64,000 nt of DNA from JBICHN01 sp043101845 (GTDB taxonomy: Bacteria > Planctomycetota > Phycisphaerae > Phycisphaerales > UBA5793), in assembly GCA_043101845.1 (NCBI GenBank), contig JBICHN010000011.1:930001-994000 (forward strand). The letters are read 5' to 3'. The notes beneath the pieces were generated by a model, which worked only from the letters and a program-made list of their open reading frames with translations, searched no databases and was not told the origin of the DNA. Of this stretch, positions 43,683 through 52,267 are shown one piece after another (the stretch's first letter is position 1; each line of letters begins with the position of its first letter). Both the position numbers and the translations under genes were made by a program.

Positions 43683-45320
43683 TCATTCGTAGCCAAACGC
43701 CTTGAGCAACGGGGCGAGCGCCGGCGCATTCGCTTTGAATCGCTTCGCATAGTGACGCCAGCGGCGGACTGATTTCGCAGAGACCGGTTTGACCACGGTG
43801 TCGTAGCTCGGCGTGGTCACCACGGACTCGGCAGCGCTCTCGTGAAACCGCAGCGCATGCTCACCCCACGGGAGTCCGGCGAACTCGTACAACGCCCTGG
43901 CCTCGGACTCGAACGAATTCGCGAGGTCTTCGTAGCGTTGTTCGCGCAGCGGCGCCGTGAGATCGCTGCGAATTTCGAGGTAGAGCTTCATCGTCGCCGC
44001 GTACATCTCGATGGTGGAATCCCATTCCAGAAACGCGTGATTCGTCGGGTTGAGGCGGAAGTCCTGCATGAAGGCGCTCAGACACGCGTCGCGCGGGTCG
44101 CGAATGACGACAATGATCGGCGAGCGGGGAAACAGCGCGTTGATCGTGGCGAGCTCGACGATGTTCATCGGCAGCTTGTCGACGAGCCTGCGTCCCTCAA
44201 GCGGACCGACGAGGCGCTCCGCTTCGCTGAAATAGACCTTGCGGAGGTCGCGGACTCGTCCGGCGTCGAGACGATCGAGCCGCACCACACCCTCGTCGAG
44301 CGCCTCAAATTGGTCGGCTGCGGCGTACTTGACCGCTTTGAGAATCGGCCGCTCGTCCGATGTGATGACATCCGGCGCCGCGCCGAGGATGCGCTCGATG
44401 AGTGTCGTCCCCGATCGGGGGAATCCAACGATGAAGATTGGATCTGCCGACCCGTCGGGAGTGGCTTCCGCCGTCAGTCTGGCCAACGCATCGGGATCGC
44501 GTCGATCCCGGGTGTGTTCGATATGGCGGAGGACAATGCGGTAGTCGAACGATCGCGCGCCCGGATGTCGTTTCGCCGCGCGACCGCTTCGAGTGAATGC
44601 GTCGAATGCGGCGTCGAATTCGCCGAGTCGATCGAGAGTGACGCCGTACTCATGCTCACCCTTCGAACGATGGCGATCCGAGATCGACTCGTCCGCGAGC
44701 ATTCGTTCGAGGGTCGAGCGTGACCGGTCGAGTTTGTCCTGACGACGATCAATCCTCGCCCGGATCACGAGCGCCTGCGCCGCGTCCGGTTCGATCGATA
44801 ACGCGTCGTCGATTTCGCGGGAGGCGTCCTCCATACGGTTCAGTCGCTCGTGACACGATGCGATCAGGCAGCGGGCGATGATCGATCCGGGGTCGATGCG
44901 CTTCGCGGCTTCGGCCGCTTTGATCGCCTCATCAACGCGGCCCGCGCCGAAGAGCGCGTCGGCGAAGGCGAGTCGAAACTCAATTCGAGAAGGGTCGATC
45001 TCGATCGCCCGCGCAAGCCGCTTTACGCCCTCATCGACGAATCCGGTTCGCGCGAGCAGATCACCGAGGCCGAAGTTCGCGTCACCGGAGCGAGGTCGGG
45101 CGCGAATGGCCCGCTCGTAGAGATCGCGCGCTTCCTGCAGGCGCCCGGCGCGATGCGCCGACCGGGCTGCGGCCAGATCGTCCTCGAAGGATGGCGACGC
45201 CGGACCGCCGGCGCCCGTGGCGGCGCCTCCACTCACCTCGTCGGCGCGCATACAGCACTTTTTGTACTTTCGACCGCTGCCGCACGGACAGGGATCATTC
45301 CGACCAGGACGCGTCGTCAT
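43683..45320 (-). CDS. SEC-C motif, TPR and sulfotransferase fusion protein
   Basis: 545 aa from ATG 45320 (or 565 aa from 45380). The N-terminus RPGRNDPCPCGSGRKYKKCC is a complete SEC-C zinc motif. Residues ~50-260 are TPR repeats (GLGDLLARTGFVDEGVKRLA, AFADALFGAGRVDEAIKAAE). The C-terminal ~270 residues are a sulfotransferase with FIVGFPRSGTTLIERIL (PAPS 5'-phosphosulfate loop) and VVIRDPRDACLSAFMQDF (3'-phosphate binding). This arrangement is common in Planctomycetes. The acceptor is unknown. SEC-C usually sits at the SecA C-terminus, but SecA of this organism lacks it. Confidence 0.88.
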   Translation of the reverse strand: MTTRPGRNDPCPCGSGRKYKKCCMRADEVSGGAATGAGGPASPSFEDDLAAARSAHRAGRLQEARDLYERAIRARPRSGDANFGLGDLLARTGFVDEGVKRLARAIEIDPSRIEFRLAFADALFGAGRVDEAIKAAEAAKRIDPGSIIARCLIASCHERLNRMEDASREIDDALSIEPDAAQALVIRARIDRRQDKLDRSRSTLERMLADESISDRHRSKGEHEYGVTLDRLGEFDAAFDAFTRSGRAAKRHPGARSFDYRIVLRHIEHTRDRRDPDALARLTAEATPDGSADPIFIVGFPRSGTTLIERILGAAPDVITSDERPILKAVKYAAADQFEALDEGVVRLDRLDAGRVRDLRKVYFSEAERLVGPLEGRRLVDKLPMNIVELATINALFPRSPIIVVIRDPRDACLSAFMQDFRLNPTNHAFLEWDSTIEMYAATMKLYLEIRSDLTAPLREQRYEDLANSFESEARALYEFAGLPWGEHALRFHESAAESVVTTPSYDTVVKPVSAKSVRRWRHYAKRFKANAPALAPLLKAFGYE

Positions 45321-45475
45321 CGGTTGCTTCGATTGCGTGTCAGATCCGAAGTCTCGCCACGACTGCACTCTAGCCGGCATGCGATGATCCCGATCGTGCG
45401 CTGACGACGCAATCTTTCTCGGACTGAGCGTTTCGCAGTCATGTCACCCCGCGTCATTGGCCGACATGAATCGCC

Positions 45476-45481
45476 TACGAT
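45476..45481 (+). promoter_or_regulatory. TACGAT -10 element before the clpP pair
   Basis: TACGAT lies about 50 nt upstream of the clpP1 ATG, whose ribosome binding site AGGAGGAGG is strong, in contrast with the leaderless genes of this window. Confidence 0.35.
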
Positions 45482-45531
45482 AGGTCGGACCCGGCACGGT
45501 CCGAGAACTCGCCAGGAGGAGGCCACGGGTG

Positions 45532-46215
45532 ATGCACTTTGAGCGATCGAATGACCATGACCGGCAGGTGGAGCGAGCCGGAAGCGCCGCGCCGCCGATC
45601 CTGAATCAGGGGGTGCACTACCAGCGCACCCGCGAAATGACGATCGATGAGCTCCTGCTCGAGAATCGGGTCGTCTTCCTCATCGGCGAAATCAACTATG
45701 CGTCGGCTTCGCGGGTCATGATGCAGATGCTCTATCTGGAGAACCAGAAAAAGGGCCAGGACATCAACCTGTACATCAACAGTCACGGCGGCACCGTGGA
45801 TGACACGCTCGCGATCTACGACACGATGCAGTTCCTGTCCGCCGATGTCGCGACTTATTGCATCGGGCGGGCGTACTCCGGCGCTTCCATCGTGCTCGCC
45901 GCCGGAACCCCGGGAAAGCGCTTCATGCTCCCGCATGCGAAGGTGATGATCCACCAGCCGCTCGGTGGAGTCGGTGGACAGGCCGAGGATGTGCGCATTC
46001 AGGCCGAACAGATCATCAAGTCAAAGCGCACGCTGGCGGAGATCATTTCGCAGCACACCGGGCAATCGGTGGAGCAGGTCATCGCCGACTCCGAGCGGGA
46101 CAAGTATTTCTCCGCAGCGGAGGCGAAGTCGTACGGCCTCGTGGATGAAGTGCTCGAGTTCGAGGCGCCCGGCGGGAAGAAGAAGGGCAAGAAGGAAGAG
46201 GCCGGAAAGGGCTGA
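45532..46215 (+). CDS. clpP1: ATP-dependent Clp protease proteolytic subunit, first copy
   Basis: 227 aa, ATG 45532 preceded by AGGAGGAGG (GTG 45529 is also in frame). The ClpP fold is shown by LYINSHGGTVDDTLAIYDTM, CIGRAYSGASIVLAAGTPGK, MIHQPLGGVGGQAEDV and DSERDKYFSAAEA. Ser of RAYSGAS, His of MIHQPLGG and Asp of DSERD give the catalytic triad, though the serine context differs from the usual GQAASMGA. The Lys-rich tail (GGKKKGKKEEAGKG) is unusual. Together with the second copy 63 bp downstream it likely forms a mixed ClpP1P2 tetradecamer. Confidence 0.94.
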   Translation: MHFERSNDHDRQVERAGSAAPPILNQGVHYQRTREMTIDELLLENRVVFLIGEINYASASRVMMQMLYLENQKKGQDINLYINSHGGTVDDTLAIYDTMQFLSADVATYCIGRAYSGASIVLAAGTPGKRFMLPHAKVMIHQPLGGVGGQAEDVRIQAEQIIKSKRTLAEIISQHTGQSVEQVIADSERDKYFSAAEAKSYGLVDEVLEFEAPGGKKKGKKEEAGKG

Positions 46216-46278
46216 TTCACTCACCCGTCGCTTCTCGTGAACCACAGTTTGAACTTCCGGATCGAGAGGACTCGGACC

Positions 46279-46908
46279 ATGTCGAATCTGGTGCCGATCG
46301 TCATTGAAAAGACTGGCCGCGGCGAACGGTCATACGACATCTACTCGCGGCTCCTCAAGGACCGCATCATCTTTCTGGGTGGGGGTGTCGACGACGATGT
46401 CGCGAACCTCGTCGTGGCGCAGCTCCTCTTTCTTGCGAACGAGGACCCGCGTTCCGATGTGCACTTCTACATCAACTCCCCGGGCGGCTCGGTGACGGCA
46501 GGCCTCGGGATTCTCGACACGATGAAGTATGTGCCCTGTGATGTCGCGACCTACTGCATTGGCCAGGCCGCGTCGATGGGCGCCGTGCTCCTCGCCGGCG
46601 GGACGCAGGGCAAGCGTTACTGCCTGCCGTCGAGCCGCGTATTGCTGCACCAGCCGCTCATCGGCGGCGTCATGGAAGGCCAGGCGACCGACCTCGAGAT
46701 CGAGGCCCGCGAGATGCTCCGGCTCCGCGAGATGCTCTACAAGGCCCTCTCCGGTTTCACCGGGAAGAGCTTCGAGACGATCGAAGCCGATTGCGATCGG
46801 AACAAATGGCTCAGCGCCGACGAGTCGCTCGAGTACGGCCTCATCGATCAGATACTTGAGCAGACCTCGATGATCGGCGCGGGACAGAAGGAAGACCTCG
46901 ATCACTGA
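46279..46908 (+). CDS. clpP2: ATP-dependent Clp protease proteolytic subunit, second copy
   Basis: 209 aa from ATG 46279 with GAGAGGA upstream; the open frame to 46237 is not conserved. The sequence is a canonical ClpP: VIEKTGRGERSYDIYSRLLK, FYINSPGGSVTAGLGILDTM, CIGQAASMGAVLLAGGTQGK, LLHQPLIGGVMEGQATDLEI and DCDRNKWLSADESLEYGLID, giving an intact Ser-His-Asp triad. It differs from the first copy mainly around the active serine and at the termini. clpX is not adjacent, unlike many genomes. Confidence 0.95.
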   Translation: MSNLVPIVIEKTGRGERSYDIYSRLLKDRIIFLGGGVDDDVANLVVAQLLFLANEDPRSDVHFYINSPGGSVTAGLGILDTMKYVPCDVATYCIGQAASMGAVLLAGGTQGKRYCLPSSRVLLHQPLIGGVMEGQATDLEIEAREMLRLREMLYKALSGFTGKSFETIEADCDRNKWLSADESLEYGLIDQILEQTSMIGAGQKEDLDH

Positions 46909-46984
46909 TCGAAGGGTTCAATCGAACCGGCGCGGAATTCGGCGGAATCCGGCCGTCCCCACTGTCGGGTCGAGCCGATCGTGG

Positions 46985-46990
46985 TACACT
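46985..46990 (+). promoter_or_regulatory. TACACT -10 element, leaderless arrangement before a small lipoprotein gene
   Basis: TACACT is followed by exactly six nucleotides and ATG 46997. No ribosome binding site is present. Confidence 0.5.
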
Positions 46991-46996
46991 TCGGCC

Positions 46997-47212
46997 ATGG
47001 GTGGTCGCAGGTGGATGAAGCTCGCGCTTGCCGTCACGGTTCTGGGCTCTGGTGGCCTCTTCGGGTGTCAGAAACCGCTCTTTCCGAAGAGCGCGGATCG
47101 TACGCAGTACGACCAGTACGACCGGCTGCGAGGGCAGTATGTGCCTCCTACGAAAGAGGACTTCTACGGTCGCAGCGAGCCGGCCCTGCGGGAGCGTCTG
47201 CGCCGAAAGTGA
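46997..47212 (+). CDS. Small lipoprotein, unknown function
   Basis: 71 aa. Basic N-terminus, hydrophobic LALAVTVLGSGGLFGC with a lipobox ending at Cys24, then a short highly charged mature part (residues 25-71) with YDQYDRLRGQYVPPTKEDFY. No family recognised. The Tyr/Arg/Asp-rich mature region and lipobox suggest an envelope-attached protein in a Planctomycete. It lies 88 bp after clpP2 and 128 bp before the amidase-like gene, apparently with its own leaderless promoter. Confidence 0.72.
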   Translation: MGGRRWMKLALAVTVLGSGGLFGCQKPLFPKSADRTQYDQYDRLRGQYVPPTKEDFYGRSEPALRERLRRK

Positions 47213-47340
47213 CGCCGGACCGTCCGATAGCGCGACCGGCGTTCGGCCGAACCGTACGAACGGTTGAGTCGAATGTTCATTTCCGCCGGATTTTGAAGGG
47301 AGCTTCGCGCGCGCGACGATAGAACGGATGTACGACGCCC

Positions 47341-48045
47341 ATGATCGCAACCTCTCGCAGCGAGGGTGAACAGGGAATGATGACGGCTCAGCGGATGCCC
47401 GGACGATCGACGCTCGTATGGAGCGCGTTTATCGCCTCGATGACGATCGTCGGTGGGCTTCTCGTTCTGAGCGATACGGCCCCGGCGCCTCATGTCGGCG
47501 CCGGCTACGGGGCGATGGACGCCTCGATGTCCGTTCGAACCATGGATTCGATCTTCGACACGACCTCGAGCCTCAATCACGAGCGCTGGACCGAAATCAT
47601 CGTCTATGAGTCCGGCAGTCCCCGGGGAGACGCCGAGACGCTCGCTCGCGAAGCGCAGGCTCGTGGCCTCCGCGGCCTGGGATACCACTTCATCATCGGA
47701 AATGGCAACGGCCTCGGTGATGGCGACCTCCATGTCGGCTATCGCTGGAATGAGCAGTTGCCGGGCGCCCATTTCGCCGGTCCGCAGAGCGCCGAGCACA
47801 ACGCGCACGCGATCGGGGTGTGCATGATCGGGAACGGGGAGACCCGGGAATTCACGAGTCGACAGCGGCAGCGGCTCGTCACGCTTGTCGCGGCGCTTCA
47901 GCAGGAGTTCGGAATTCCGCGCGATTCGGTCCGCCTCTACCGGCAATTCGTCGATCAGCCGAACCCGGGCCGGTATTTCTCGGAAGATGAGTTCTACGAG
48001 CAACTACCGCTCGCTCCCGTCGCTGCCCTCGCCTCGGGTGGTTGA
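47341..48045 (+). CDS. Amidase_2/PGRP-like secreted protein without zinc ligands
   Basis: 234 aa. A membrane/signal segment (STLVWSAFIASMTIVGGLLVL) precedes an N-acetylmuramoyl-L-alanine amidase-like domain: WTEIIVYESGS, GLGYHFIIGNGNGLGDGDLH, GAHFAGPQSAEHNAHAIGVC and MIGNGETREFTSRQRQRL. In active enzymes the first segment reads IVIHHSA and a later one GHRD...CPG. Here they are IIVYES and LYRQFVDQPNPG, so the three zinc ligands are missing. The domain probably binds peptidoglycan-like material without cutting it. Start could be 47341 or the ATG pair at 47377/47380. Confidence 0.78.
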   Translation: MIATSRSEGEQGMMTAQRMPGRSTLVWSAFIASMTIVGGLLVLSDTAPAPHVGAGYGAMDASMSVRTMDSIFDTTSSLNHERWTEIIVYESGSPRGDAETLAREAQARGLRGLGYHFIIGNGNGLGDGDLHVGYRWNEQLPGAHFAGPQSAEHNAHAIGVCMIGNGETREFTSRQRQRLVTLVAALQQEFGIPRDSVRLYRQFVDQPNPGRYFSEDEFYEQLPLAPVAALASGG

Positions 48046-48236
48046 TTCGATTTCGAATCGGACCTACTCTCGGTGACGCTCGTCCCGCGCGGGGAGATGA
48101 GCGAACCACAGTCGGACTTGGATGTACGGCTCAAGTCGCTCGGCGGCGCGGTCGATCCCATCTGCGGACCGGGAATATACTTCGAAGCGTCTACCGGTCG
48201 GGGCCCGAGTGGACCCGGCGACGAGCTGTGAGAACA

Positions 48237-49151
48237 GTGACACAGTCAGCGGCCAAAGCACCCCTGGTGACCACGGGCTCCGAAATAGCCGGATTTCGAG
48301 TACTTACGGATCTAGGAACCGGAGCGGCTTCCAGTCTGTACCTGGTTCAGGATCCGAAGTCGAAGCAGATCTGGGCGCTGAAGCAGGTCCGGAAGGAAAC
48401 CGAGAAGGACCAGCGCTTCCTCGACCAGACCGAGACGGAATACACCGTCGGCACGCAACTCGACCATCCGAACATTCGCAAGGTCTACCGCATCATCAAG
48501 AATCGGCGCGTCATCCGCGTCAATGAGATCATCCTTCTGCTCGAACTCGTTGACGGGTTGCCGCTCGATCGCCAGCGCCCCGCGACTTTCGCGGACGCGG
48601 CGGAAGTGTTCGCACAGGTAAGCGACGCCCTCTTCTACATGCACGAAAAAGGGTTCGTGCATGCGGACATGAAGCCGAACAACATCATCGTCACCGAAGG
48701 GCTCACGCCGAAGCTCATCGATCTTGGGCAGTCATGTCGCATCGGGACGGTGAAAGAGCGAATTCAGGGCACGATCGATTACATCGCTCCCGAGCAGGTG
48801 CACCGCCAGGCGATCATGCCGGCGACCGATGTCTACAACCTCGGCGCGACGATGTACTGGGCGCTGACCGGGCAGCACATCCCGACGGCGATGTCGGCGC
48901 GATCCGGGCTCGGGTATGCAAAGGAAGCGAGCCAACTCGAGCGTCCGACACCGCCGCACGAGTTGAATCCGGACACGCCGCAGGAGTTCAGCGATCTCAT
49001 CATGGAGTGTGTCGAGCCGGATCCGAAGAAGCGACCCACGATGGAGTCGGTTCGCAATCGGCTGCAGATCATCCAGATTCGGCTCGATCCGGAAATGCGG
49101 ATCAAGGTCGCGGCGCCGGCCGATGACGAGGTCGAGCCGGACGACGCCTGA
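48237..49151 (+). CDS. Ser/Thr protein kinase
   Basis: 304 aa from GTG 48237 (GTG 48228 also possible); the longer frame from 48042 overlaps the upstream stop and has no kinase sequence. Kinase features are LGTGAASSLYLV (glycine loop), WALKQVRKETE (lysine), HADMKPNNIIV (catalytic loop with HAD in place of HRD), LIDLGQSCRIGT (DLG instead of DFG) and DYIAPEQVHRQ (activation segment end). All catalytic residues are present, so it should be active. No transmembrane segment or sensor domain is attached, so it is soluble. Its stop is 8 bp from the convergent sirtuin stop. Confidence 0.9.
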   Translation: MTQSAAKAPLVTTGSEIAGFRVLTDLGTGAASSLYLVQDPKSKQIWALKQVRKETEKDQRFLDQTETEYTVGTQLDHPNIRKVYRIIKNRRVIRVNEIILLLELVDGLPLDRQRPATFADAAEVFAQVSDALFYMHEKGFVHADMKPNNIIVTEGLTPKLIDLGQSCRIGTVKERIQGTIDYIAPEQVHRQAIMPATDVYNLGATMYWALTGQHIPTAMSARSGLGYAKEASQLERPTPPHELNPDTPQEFSDLIMECVEPDPKKRPTMESVRNRLQIIQIRLDPEMRIKVAAPADDEVEPDDA

Positions 49152-49159
49152 GTCTTCCT

Positions 49160-49912
49160 TCAGCTTTCGATCGCCGCCGCCACGAACGCGGGGAGAATGT
49201 CCCCGGCGTTCCCCTGTATGGACCAGTTCACCACGCCGCTCGCCGGAGTTGGCTCGCGGTTGATCTCAAGCGTCCGGGCGCCCGCGGCGTCGGCGAGGTG
49301 GAGGTAGCCCGCCGCGGGGTACACCACGGCGCTCGTGCCGACTGAGACAAACAGGTCGCAGGACCCGGCCGCGTCATCCGCCGCGGCGACTGCGTCGTCC
49401 GGAAGCATCTCCCCGAACCAGACCACACCCGGCCGGGCGACGCCTCCCGAGGGAGTCGTGGGCGGGTAGTCGCCGAACGCGTCAGGAGGACACTCGATGA
49501 CTTCTCCACTTTGCGCGCACCGCCATTCGAAAAGTGACCCGTGCAACTCGATGACGCGGCGACTGCCGGCGCGCTGATGGAGGCGATCGACATTCTGGGT
49601 GATGAGCGTGAAGCGCGCGCCCAGACCAGCCGCGTGTCGCTCCCAGCGCGCCAACGCTTTGTGGGCGGCGTTCGGCCTGCACTTGGCGCAGTTGATCCGT
49701 CGCTCATCATACCACCGGGTCACGAGCGCCGGGTCGCGTCGAAAGGCGTCGGGAGTCGCGAGGTCCTGCGGATCGAACCGGCTCCACAGTCCTTCGAGCG
49801 CATCGCGAAAGGTCGGGATTCCCGATTCGGCCGACACGCCCGCGCCCGTCATGACGACAATCGAACGCGCTCGCCGCGCCGCTTCGATCGATTCGGGAGG
49901 AAACTCGGACAT
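49160..49912 (-). CDS. Sir2-family NAD-dependent deacylase, class III-like
   Basis: 250 aa. Motifs: VVMTGAGVSAESGIPTFRD (NAD binding), LITQNVDRLHQRAGSRRVIE with the catalytic His in ELHGS, and GVVWFGEMLPDDAV. The WYDERR stretch (TyrxxArg) marks the class III enzymes that remove succinyl or malonyl groups from lysine. Only two cysteines (RCAQSGEVIECP) are visible where four zinc ligands are usual, so the zinc module is incomplete. The product O-acyl-ADP-ribose could be handled by the macrodomain protein at 13.4 kb. It is the gene downstream of the HEAT-like protein on the same strand. Confidence 0.9.
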   Translation of the reverse strand: MSEFPPESIEAARRARSIVVMTGAGVSAESGIPTFRDALEGLWSRFDPQDLATPDAFRRDPALVTRWYDERRINCAKCRPNAAHKALARWERHAAGLGARFTLITQNVDRLHQRAGSRRVIELHGSLFEWRCAQSGEVIECPPDAFGDYPPTTPSGGVARPGVVWFGEMLPDDAVAAADDAAGSCDLFVSVGTSAVVYPAAGYLHLADAAGARTLEINREPTPASGVVNWSIQGNAGDILPAFVAAAIES

Positions 49913-49932
49913 GATCTCACCCGGGATGACGC

Positions 49933-52119
49933 TCAGCCCTCGCCTGCGGGGCCATCGGCCCCGTCGGTGGGCGCGTCGGCTTCCTCGATCACTGCGGGGG
50001 CGGGGGGAATGGATGCGATCGCGGATTCAAGTCGCTCTCGTTGATCGTCGGACAGCGACTCCGCGAATCGAATTTCCAATGCGTCAGCGAGACGACGAGC
50101 CTGGTCGAGGTCGGGATCGACGCCGGTAAGGGCGACTTCGATCGCGCGAAGCCAATAATCGGCGGGCCATTCGACACCGGTCGCGCTCCCCGCCACGGGC
50201 TCAGGAGGGCCGTCGACCGCCAGCGTCGCGACGGCGCGAATCTCGTCGAACTGCGCCTGTTCCTCGTCAGCGGCCGGGGCGGCCTGTACGGCTGCAAGCG
50301 CGAGTGGAGCGTCGCCGCTCTCGAGACAGAGATGGGCGACTCGGAGCAGAAGGCGACGAAGGGGGAGGCCATCAAGCCGCGTGTTCGAAACCTCGACGCC
50401 GTCGGCGCCATTTCCGTTCTGCGCCCAGTCGAGCGCCGGTCGCCACCACGACAGTCGGGCTTCGGGCGCGATGGTCGCAGCGGCCAGCAGATCGTCCGCC
50501 TCGAGCCAGTACGCAGGCGGTAACCCATTGACGAGACGAGTCACCGCGGCAATTCGTGCATTCTCAGACGGCGGCGGAATGCGCAGGAGACGCTCGAGCG
50601 AATCGACGGTCGGCGCTCGCGATACTCCCTGCGCTGCGATGGCGTAGAGCTCCGGATCATTCGCTGCGCTGACGAGCGCCTCGTCGTTTCGCCCGGAATC
50701 TCGAAGACCGCGGGCCGCGGCGAGGCGTCGGTCAGTCGCCGCGGCGCGATCGCTGAGTATCGCTTCCACTGCGGATTGCGCGTCGGGATGGGCCGCCCAG
50801 GCCAGGAGTTCAATGCGATTCGGCGTCAGCGACGCCACACCGCTCGGATCCTGCGCACCCGGAAGCAATCGGCCCGCGATGACGGTGAGTTGCTCGTCGC
50901 TCAGCAAGCCACGGCGCGCCGACGCGAGTAGGGCGGCCACGACGCCGGGTCGATCGGCTGGCTGATCGAGCAGATCGATGAGGAGCGGCGGGATGTCAGG
51001 CGTCGGCGCTTTGGCGATGGCGGCGAGATACGAATCACGCGTTTCCCGGTCGCTCTCCGTTTCAAGGTACTCCATCGCGATCCGTGCGGCGCGGACGCCA
51101 TCGACGAGCGACAGTAATCGCGACACCGTTCGCCGGACGCGTGGATCGGGATCCGCTGCGAGGCGGGCGACCGCATCGACCACCGCCGGCTCTATGGGCT
51201 CCGCGTTGACGATCGCCCGTTCGACCAGGGTAAGGGCAAGCGACCGGATCGGCGCCCGCACCGTCGGTCCGAGCAGCCTCTCGAGCAACGCCGATCGATT
51301 CTCGGGCGCCGTGAGCGCATACTGCCGCTCGAGCGAAATGAGGAGTTCCTGCGTCAAATCGTCGCGTTCGCGGCGAAGCGTCTCAGTCTCGCGGGACGCG
51401 TCGGCGAGCCGCGTCTCGAGCTTGCGAACATAAACATTGAGAAGACCTTCCTGGCCTCGAGAGCGATTCAGGCTCCACCACATCTGCCAGCGGATCATCG
51501 AGTGGTCGAGTTGATCCTGACCAGTAATCTCAACGAGTGAATCACGCGCCGCATGGCGGAACTCGTCCGGCCACTCTTCATCGAGCCACGGGATGAGCAC
51601 ATCGACCGATTCGACGCGTCGGAAGCGTCCAAGCGCCGAGAGCAACCGTTCGATGGATTCAGGCGCCGTGTTCGGATGGTTGAGCCGCGCGTTGATGTTC
51701 TCGATGACTTCTTTGGGATACGCCGCAAGCGCCTGCTCGAGAGAGGGAACGACTGGATCGGGCGCCGTCACGAGCGCCTCGAGCAACGGGTCGAAGAGGG
51801 TCGGCGGGGGAGAGTCCATCCGGGCCAGCGACTCGGAGATGACACGAATCGGCTCCGGCTGATCAAATCGCTTGAGCCGCTCCGCGAGAACGGCGTACGC
51901 CTCCGGCCAGCCGGACTCGAGCAGACGGGCGGCGGCGGTGCGCTGGTCGGTCAATGGCCGTCCGGACTCGAGGGTCGACGCCCAGAGGCGGAGATCGGCC
52001 GCCTGCCGCTCGTCGAGCTGCGCAGCGACCGGTGACCCTGCCAGGGCAAGCAGAAGCGATCCCGCCAGGGCAAGAATCCGGCGGGAAGCGAATCGACGGA
52101 ACCGGGGACACGATGGCAT
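49933..52119 (-). CDS. Exported HEAT-repeat-like protein, unknown function
   Basis: 728 aa from ATG 52119; in-frame ATGs at 52137 and 52155 are alternatives. The signal peptide ILALAGSLLLALAGSPVAAQ is followed by a long series of helical pairs of HEAT type (AVLAERLKRFDQPEPIRVIS, LLSALGRFRRVESVDVLIPW, ARLAADPDPRVRRTVSRLLS). A coiled-coil segment (ASRETETLRRERDDLTQEL) sits near residue 265. The C-terminal ~60 residues are acidic and Pro-rich. It is probably a periplasmic scaffold. Its promoter overlaps that of the divergent TPR gene. Confidence 0.72.
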   Translation of the reverse strand: MPSCPRFRRFASRRILALAGSLLLALAGSPVAAQLDERQAADLRLWASTLESGRPLTDQRTAAARLLESGWPEAYAVLAERLKRFDQPEPIRVISESLARMDSPPPTLFDPLLEALVTAPDPVVPSLEQALAAYPKEVIENINARLNHPNTAPESIERLLSALGRFRRVESVDVLIPWLDEEWPDEFRHAARDSLVEITGQDQLDHSMIRWQMWWSLNRSRGQEGLLNVYVRKLETRLADASRETETLRRERDDLTQELLISLERQYALTAPENRSALLERLLGPTVRAPIRSLALTLVERAIVNAEPIEPAVVDAVARLAADPDPRVRRTVSRLLSLVDGVRAARIAMEYLETESDRETRDSYLAAIAKAPTPDIPPLLIDLLDQPADRPGVVAALLASARRGLLSDEQLTVIAGRLLPGAQDPSGVASLTPNRIELLAWAAHPDAQSAVEAILSDRAAATDRRLAAARGLRDSGRNDEALVSAANDPELYAIAAQGVSRAPTVDSLERLLRIPPPSENARIAAVTRLVNGLPPAYWLEADDLLAAATIAPEARLSWWRPALDWAQNGNGADGVEVSNTRLDGLPLRRLLLRVAHLCLESGDAPLALAAVQAAPAADEEQAQFDEIRAVATLAVDGPPEPVAGSATGVEWPADYWLRAIEVALTGVDPDLDQARRLADALEIRFAESLSDDQRERLESAIASIPPAPAVIEEADAPTDGADGPAGEG

Positions 52120-52154
52120 CGAAATCATTATCGACATGGTCTGTGGCCGGGTCA

Positions 52155-52182
52155 TTGGGAGAGAGCCGACAAGATGTATAAT
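52155..52182 (+). promoter_or_regulatory. Overlapping divergent promoters of HEAT-like and TPR genes
   Basis: On the plus strand TTGGGA (52155-52160), 16 bp and a perfect TATAAT (52177-52182) precede the TPR gene. On the minus strand TATACAT (52180-52174) overlaps that TATAAT by 4 bp. RNA polymerase cannot use both at once, so the two genes may be oppositely expressed. Confidence 0.5.
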
Positions 52183-52267
52183 CGCACTCATTCTCCTCGG
52201 ACCTTCGCCGAAATCTGGACACGCGTGCCAGCGGCGCATTCCGAGGATCTGGACGGTGGTGTCGGTT

